A stretch of 41,815 nucleotides of DNA from Ruminococcaceae bacterium UBA1404 (lineage in GTDB: Bacteria > Bacillota > Clostridia > Oscillospirales > Ruminococcaceae): the NCBI GenBank assembly GCA_002305075.1, contig DBQC01000011.1, positions 1-41,815 on the forward strand, given 5' to 3'. Made by a program: the position numbers and the translations under genes. The notes beneath the pieces are model-generated. The model did no database searches. It saw only the letters and a list, made by a program, of their open reading frames with translations, and was not told the DNA's origin. Shown here one piece after another: positions 39,462 through 41,815 of this stretch; within the stretch, counting starts at the first letter, position 1; each line of letters opens with the position of its first letter.

Positions 39462-41815
39462 ATGGTCAATGTGAAACCGGTGACCCTGGGGAAGACTGTC
39501 CGCATGAGCTTTTCTAAGATCGGCGAAGTGTTGGACATGCCAAACCTCATAGAGGTCCAGAAGAACTCCTATCGGTGGTTTGTGGAGGAAGGACTAAGGG
39601 AAGTTCTAAACGATCTTTCAGCCATCTCCGACTATCAGGGAAATCTGGTTCTCTATTTCACCGATTACCGCCTCGATAACAAATCAAAATATACCATAGA
39701 AGAATGCAAAGAGCGGGACGCCACCTACGCCTCGGCGCTGTTTGTTACGGCGCGCCTGCTCAACAACGAGACCGGCGAGCTCAAGGACCAGGAAATCTTT
39801 ATGGGAGACTTTCCTATGATGACCGATACCGGTACCTTTATCATCAACGGTGCCGAGCGGGTTATTGTCTCCCAGCTTGTGCGCTCCCCCGGTGCCTACT
39901 ACTCCTCCAGCCGGGACAAGAGCGGCAAGGAGCTGTTTGGAGCCACGGTTATCCCCAATCGGGGTGCCTGGTTGGAATTTGAGAGCGACTCGAACAATCT
40001 GTTCTGGGTGCGTATAGACAAAAACCGTAAGCTGCCCATTACCACCTTTATTCGTGCCATCGGCGTTACAACAGACGCCGAAATCGAGGAGCTGTTCATG
40101 GGCAGCGATCTTATTAGAGCCACCCTTGAAAAGGACACGATAGACAGCGAGACCGCCGCCCTTTTAGAGGTCTATCGCAAGCTGCGTCCGGGCGAGCCGC
40201 CCACCGAGGACTCGGCCCGCAACCATATCAACTCGCTGTTTTTCGACCCCCGCCGCTACGACCTGTCCCGAGTGGGGCGCTATAAATACAACAAAAAGCT
40301 CAATCTGGCCGGCCGGGTGGCCGGACACACATTGGCCGAGCCTGCGGCCGACCCCATGACCGGCGAAATTCTCTACGACGCCGGACACATTCTCACCCGA
40401 GATGAGGCCCACCACCTCGATAAGCTGGGCGTGCGCTCGGTGCGGGTGCAGTTGGGGGATAAGGTGGTTAATGTCCTCTCCAACGGCGTGGTGGACATTC
40501 ATGATTTTGTAGACTTTGACTGCGCCGAGTACGGCATACAGGAAAAGGTCTCTTTTGCCGTACTCAAAGAGATTTTAGAGGAGAATACCGACGAAGCATC
40601 CATTCGCGCAGCTATTAAAGAGCGCATAGATCAGTTAAACCCCCGACACATCACGGTGGACGATATGCTGGCCGCCATCAACTATCTCTGCTGCCTCGAC
40701 AACGGGATGGGCACCCTCGACGACATCGACCATCTGGGCAACCGGCGCATCCGTTCGGTGGGCGAGCTGCTGCAAAACCAGTTCCGTATCGGCTTTAGTC
40801 GTATGGAGCGGGTTATCCGCGAGCGCATGGCCACCCAAAGCCAGGATGCCGATGTCACCACCCCCCAATCGCTCATCAACATACGGCCGGTGGTGGCCGC
40901 CATCAAGGAGTTCTTTGGCTCCTCGCCGCTGTCCCAGTTTATGGATCAGACCAACCCCCTCGCCGAGCTTACCCACAAGCGCCGTCTGTCGGCCCTCGGC
41001 CCCGGCGGTCTCTCCCGCGACCGGGCCGGCTTTGAGGTGCGCGATGTGCACTACTCCCACTATGGCCGGATGTGCCCCATCGAGACCCCCGAGGGTCCCA
41101 ACATCGGCCTTATCTCCTATCTTGCTACCTTTGCCCGTATCAACGAATACGGCTTTATCGAGGCACCCTACCGCCGTGTGGACAAAGCCACCGGCTGTGT
41201 CACCGACGAGGTGGTCTACATGACCGCCGATGTGGAGGACGAATATGTGGTGGCGCAGGCCAACGAGCCTCTCGATGAAATGGGCCGCTATACCAACAAA
41301 AAGGTGGTGGCCCGCTATCAGGACACCATCCTTGAGGTTGAGCCCAGCTTGGTGGACTATATGGATGTGTCCCCCAAGATGCTGGTGTCTGTGGCCACGG
41401 CCATGATTCCCTTTTTGGAGAACGACGACGCCAACCGCGCCCTCATGGGCTCCAACATGCAGCGGCAGGCTGTGCCTCTGCTTAAGACACAGGCCCCCAT
41501 TGTGGGCACCGGCATGGAGCACAAGGCGGCGGTCGACTCGGGCGCCGTGGTGGTTTCGCGCCACGCGGGCACGGTCAAACGGGTATCGGCCCAGGAGATT
41601 GTGATAGACACCGACGAGGGCGAGATCACCTACCGCCTGCTCAAATTCCTGCGCTCCAACCAGGGAACCTGTATCAATCAGCGCCCGCTGGTTAACAAGG
41701 GCGACCGGGTTGAGGAGGGCGAGGTTATTGCCGACGGTCCCTCCACCAGCAACGGCGAGATAGCGCTGGGCAAGAATATGCTGGTGGGCTTTATGACCTG
41801 GGAGGGCTACAACTA
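39462..41815 (+). CDS. rpoB: RNA polymerase beta subunit, 5' part (runs off the window)
   Basis: This is the catalytic beta subunit of RNA polymerase. The frame is open from ATG 39462 to the last base, about 784 codons of a normal 1,200 or so. It begins MVNVKPVTLGKTVRMSFSKI, as in other Clostridia. Recognised regions are FIINGAERVIVSQLVRSPG, FFDPRRYDLSRVGRYK, the rifampicin pocket SSPLSQFMDQTNPLAELTHK with RRLSALGPGGLSRDRAG after it, and GRMCPIETPEGPNIGLI. The key rifampicin contacts D516, H526 and S531 (E. coli numbering) are unchanged. GGAG is about 13 bases upstream of ATG, a long spacing. rpoC presumably follows outside. Confidence 0.98.
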   Translation, partial: MVNVKPVTLGKTVRMSFSKIGEVLDMPNLIEVQKNSYRWFVEEGLREVLNDLSAISDYQGNLVLYFTDYRLDNKSKYTIEECKERDATYASALFVTARLLNNETGELKDQEIFMGDFPMMTDTGTFIINGAERVIVSQLVRSPGAYYSSSRDKSGKELFGATVIPNRGAWLEFESDSNNLFWVRIDKNRKLPITTFIRAIGVTTDAEIEELFMGSDLIRATLEKDTIDSETAALLEVYRKLRPGEPPTEDSARNHINSLFFDPRRYDLSRVGRYKYNKKLNLAGRVAGHTLAEPAADPMTGEILYDAGHILTRDEAHHLDKLGVRSVRVQLGDKVVNVLSNGVVDIHDFVDFDCAEYGIQEKVSFAVLKEILEENTDEASIRAAIKERIDQLNPRHITVDDMLAAINYLCCLDNGMGTLDDIDHLGNRRIRSVGELLQNQFRIGFSRMERVIRERMATQSQDADVTTPQSLINIRPVVAAIKEFFGSSPLSQFMDQTNPLAELTHKRRLSALGPGGLSRDRAGFEVRDVHYSHYGRMCPIETPEGPNIGLISYLATFARINEYGFIEAPYRRVDKATGCVTDEVVYMTADVEDEYVVAQANEPLDEMGRYTNKKVVARYQDTILEVEPSLVDYMDVSPKMLVSVATAMIPFLENDDANRALMGSNMQRQAVPLLKTQAPIVGTGMEHKAAVDSGAVVVSRHAGTVKRVSAQEIVIDTDEGEITYRLLKFLRSNQGTCINQRPLVNKGDRVEEGEVIADGPSTSNGEIALGKNMLVGFMTWEGYN

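Noticed and set aside
40635..41564. 309-residue minus-strand frame at the right edge
   Set aside because: Antisense to rpoB, which is unmistakable.

Overview
The window is chromosomal DNA with high GC content, from what looks like an anaerobic, probably spore-forming Clostridia member (an Oscillospirales-like Firmicute is my best guess). The grounds are AGGAGG-type ribosome binding sites with frequent GTG and TTG starts, a Spo0A-family protein, an NfnAB pair, a DUF951 protein, the UPF0210/ACT pair, a split LysO exporter and a BTAD regulator with a GGDEF-like tail. No whole mobile element, CRISPR array or rRNA operon is present. Only the broken end of an integrase gene lies at the left edge, beside a tRNA-Ala gene.

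Layout. 1-1051: integrase remnant, tRNA-Ala(GGC) on the minus strand, and a gene-poor stretch. 1052-1840: a Spo0A-like regulator whose receiver has lost its phosphoacceptor aspartate. 2029-10146, minus strand: a compact eight-gene aromatic amino acid operon, transcribed aroF, tyrA, aroB, aroA, aroC, pheA, aroE-aroK fusion, aroQ. It covers every step from erythrose-4-phosphate plus PEP to chorismate, plus both prephenate branches. Ahead of it (10178-10408) is a promoter, a 35-codon leader peptide with seven Phe and three Tyr codons, a candidate antiterminator that contains the leader stop codon, and an intrinsic terminator. This is a classical ribosome-mediated attenuator and is the most notable system in the window.

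10577-12753: a chemoreceptor translationally coupled to an FMN-binding-type lipoprotein. 13079-15291: nfnA-nfnB for flavin-based electron bifurcation. 15445-16137: the PLP homeostasis protein YggS. 16311-18704, minus: a BTAD/degenerate-GGDEF regulator and an AI-2E/YtvI-type membrane protein. 19006-19560: a PgsA-like phospholipid synthase. 19629-23455, minus: a NAD-synthetase-like protein whose glutaminase domain lacks the catalytic triad, an ACT protein, a UPF0210 protein and a small glutaredoxin-like protein. 23744-25825: PHP phosphatase, mnmA and a one-helix protein. 25907-26527, minus: a Met-rich repeat membrane protein.

26812-28856: glyA and an esterase that probably starts at CTG. 29009-30274: rarA. 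30666-31934: an ion-transporter (SLC13/ArsB-NhaD type) behind a leader with a terminator. 31993-32925, minus: an S1-domain protein. 33120-38041: a housekeeping run of DUF951, prfA, sua5, coaE, a lytic transglycosylase and an M18 aminopeptidase, with tight overlaps. 38162-39021, minus: two-gene LysO. 39462-end: the 5' two thirds of rpoB.

All functional calls are from reading the sequence and family motifs. No database search or folding program was run.
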